DNA from: Acidimicrobiia bacterium
GTDB taxonomy: Bacteria; Actinomycetota; Acidimicrobiia; Acidimicrobiales; Ilumatobacteraceae
DNA: 6,157 nucleotides
Direction: 5' to 3'
NCBI GenBank assembly: GCA_030425785.1
Contig: JAUHYJ010000229.1
Location: 1-6,157 of the forward strand
Shown here: positions 5,642 to 6,157 of the stretch, piece after piece
Layout of the letters: each line of letters starts with the position of its first letter
Numbering within the stretch: position 1 is the first letter of the stretch
Program-made: the position numbers and the translations under genes
The notes under the pieces: model-generated
Seen by the model: only the letters and a program-made list of their open reading frames with translations
Database searches by the model: none
Told to the model about the DNA's origin: nothing

Positions 5642-6064
5642 ATGCTCAGCCGTTTGTTCACCGGCGCCACCGTCGCTCACGCCCACTGCGACCTGTACTG
5701 CGGCGTGTACGACCCCGCCCAGGCCAAGATCGAGGCGCTGTCGTGCCTGAAGACCCTGCAGAAGTACCAAGACTCGGACGACGAGCACTTCAAGACCCGC
5801 TGCATCCTGGTCGTCGAGGCGCGTGCCGAAGAGGTCAAGCACCACCTCATGGTCCTGTGGGCCGACTTCTTCACGCCCGACCACTTCGCCCAGTTCCCGA
5901 ACCTGCACCAGCAGTTCTGGGACGCGATCCACGGTGCCGGTGAGGTGAAGAAGTCGCTCGATGCCGGCCCCGCCGAGGACCTGCTCGCCAAGATCGACGA
6001 GATCGCCGACGTCTTCTGGCAGACCGAGAAGGCCAAAGGCATGGGCGTCTACCCCCCGAGTTGA
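5642..6064 (+). CDS. sodN: Nickel-containing superoxide dismutase, precursor
   Basis: A 140-residue NiSOD that turns superoxide into oxygen and hydrogen peroxide in the cytoplasm as a hexamer of four-helix bundles. Residues 1-14 (MLSRLFTGATVAHA) are a propeptide of the usual length. Cleavage before His15 frees the nickel hook HCDLYCGVYDPAQAKIEA, with mature His1, Cys2 and Cys6 as ligands. The mature Glu17 and Arg47 (VEARAEE) that hold His1 are kept, as are KHHL, VLW and the FWQTEKA end. Aligned without gaps to remembered Streptomyces NiSOD (117 residues), the mature chain is 126 residues, so it has a nine-residue tail. Unusual: Pro5 is Tyr and Tyr62 is Phe. Extra cysteines occur at mature 21 and 40. 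The processing protease is encoded divergently next door. The annotation is sure; full activity is an inference. Confidence 0.96.
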   Translation: MLSRLFTGATVAHAHCDLYCGVYDPAQAKIEALSCLKTLQKYQDSDDEHFKTRCILVVEARAEEVKHHLMVLWADFFTPDHFAQFPNLHQQFWDAIHGAGEVKKSLDAGPAEDLLAKIDEIADVFWQTEKAKGMGVYPPS

Positions 6065-6099
6065 CGGGGTTTCGGCCGGATCGTCCGATCGCGGCGTTC

Positions 6100-6140
6100 C
6101 GCCGACCCGCTCGTTGGCCGGAGCCAACTCGGGGTCGGCG
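6100..6140. terminator. Stem-loop downstream of sodN
   Basis: An outer stem of 9 bp (6100-6108 with 6132-6140) and an inner stem of 6 bp, GTTGGC (6113-6118) with GCCAAC (6123-6128), are separated by a small internal loop and closed by a CGGA tetraloop. It begins 36 nt after the sodN stop. There is no T-run after it, so it is not a textbook intrinsic terminator. It could act as a GC-rich actinobacterial terminator in either direction or as a 3' stabiliser of sodN mRNA. Confidence 0.55.
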
Positions 6141-6157
6141 CGCCTTGCGCTCGAACG

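Noticed and set aside
5609..6127. A 172-codon minus-strand frame over sodN
   Set aside because: It mirrors sodN codons; the sodN frame has a strong ribosome binding site and the nickel hook.
6065..6157. End of another gene on either strand after sodN
   Set aside because: Frames are open but short, with no recognisable protein sequence; apart from the hairpin I see nothing supportable.
1..6157. CRISPR arrays, tRNA or rRNA genes, insertion sequences
   Set aside because: No regular direct repeats, no tRNA-like cloverleaf and no transposase motifs were seen on either strand.

Overview
This is a compact, very GC-rich stretch of bacterial chromosome (third codon positions almost always G or C). 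The organism is most likely an actinobacterium. The evidence is a nickel superoxide dismutase with its dedicated protease, transketolase and transaldolase encoded close together, GTG starts, and many start codons with no ribosome binding site but a TANNNT hexamer 6-8 nt upstream (leaderless genes). An Acidimicrobiia/Ilumatobacter-like marine or freshwater source is my guess from the protein flavour; it is not proven by the sequence.

Left part (1-2690): central carbon metabolism. The first 41 codons of transaldolase (minus strand, cut by the window edge) and a complete transketolase (minus strand) form the non-oxidative pentose phosphate pair. A GNAT acetyltransferase gene lies between them on the opposite strand, and its stop is 3 nt from the transketolase stop.

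Middle (2741-4458): an unrecognised 137-residue protein (minus) and a small SAM-dependent methyltransferase (plus) diverge from a very short shared start region. The methyltransferase then converges, with a 4-nt gap, on a stand-alone alanyl-tRNA editing protein (AlaX type, minus).

Right part (4517-6157): a nickel superoxide dismutase locus. sodN (plus) encodes a precursor with a 14-residue propeptide ending just before the nickel-hook histidine. It diverges across 66 bp from the gene for the signal-peptidase-like maturation protease (sodX, minus). The protease gene is followed after 18 nt by a ZIP-family metal transporter gene, suggesting a metal uptake, enzyme and maturation module. A 15-bp stem-loop lies downstream of sodN.

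The most interesting points are these. The NiSOD hook reads HCDLYCGVY instead of HCxxPCxxY, together with Phe where the second conserved active-site Tyr (Tyr62) is expected. The ZIP transporter is tightly linked to sodX. Promoter-like TANNNT hexamers sit 6-8 nt before five of the nine start codons, while the genes without them (tal, sodN) have Shine-Dalgarno leaders.
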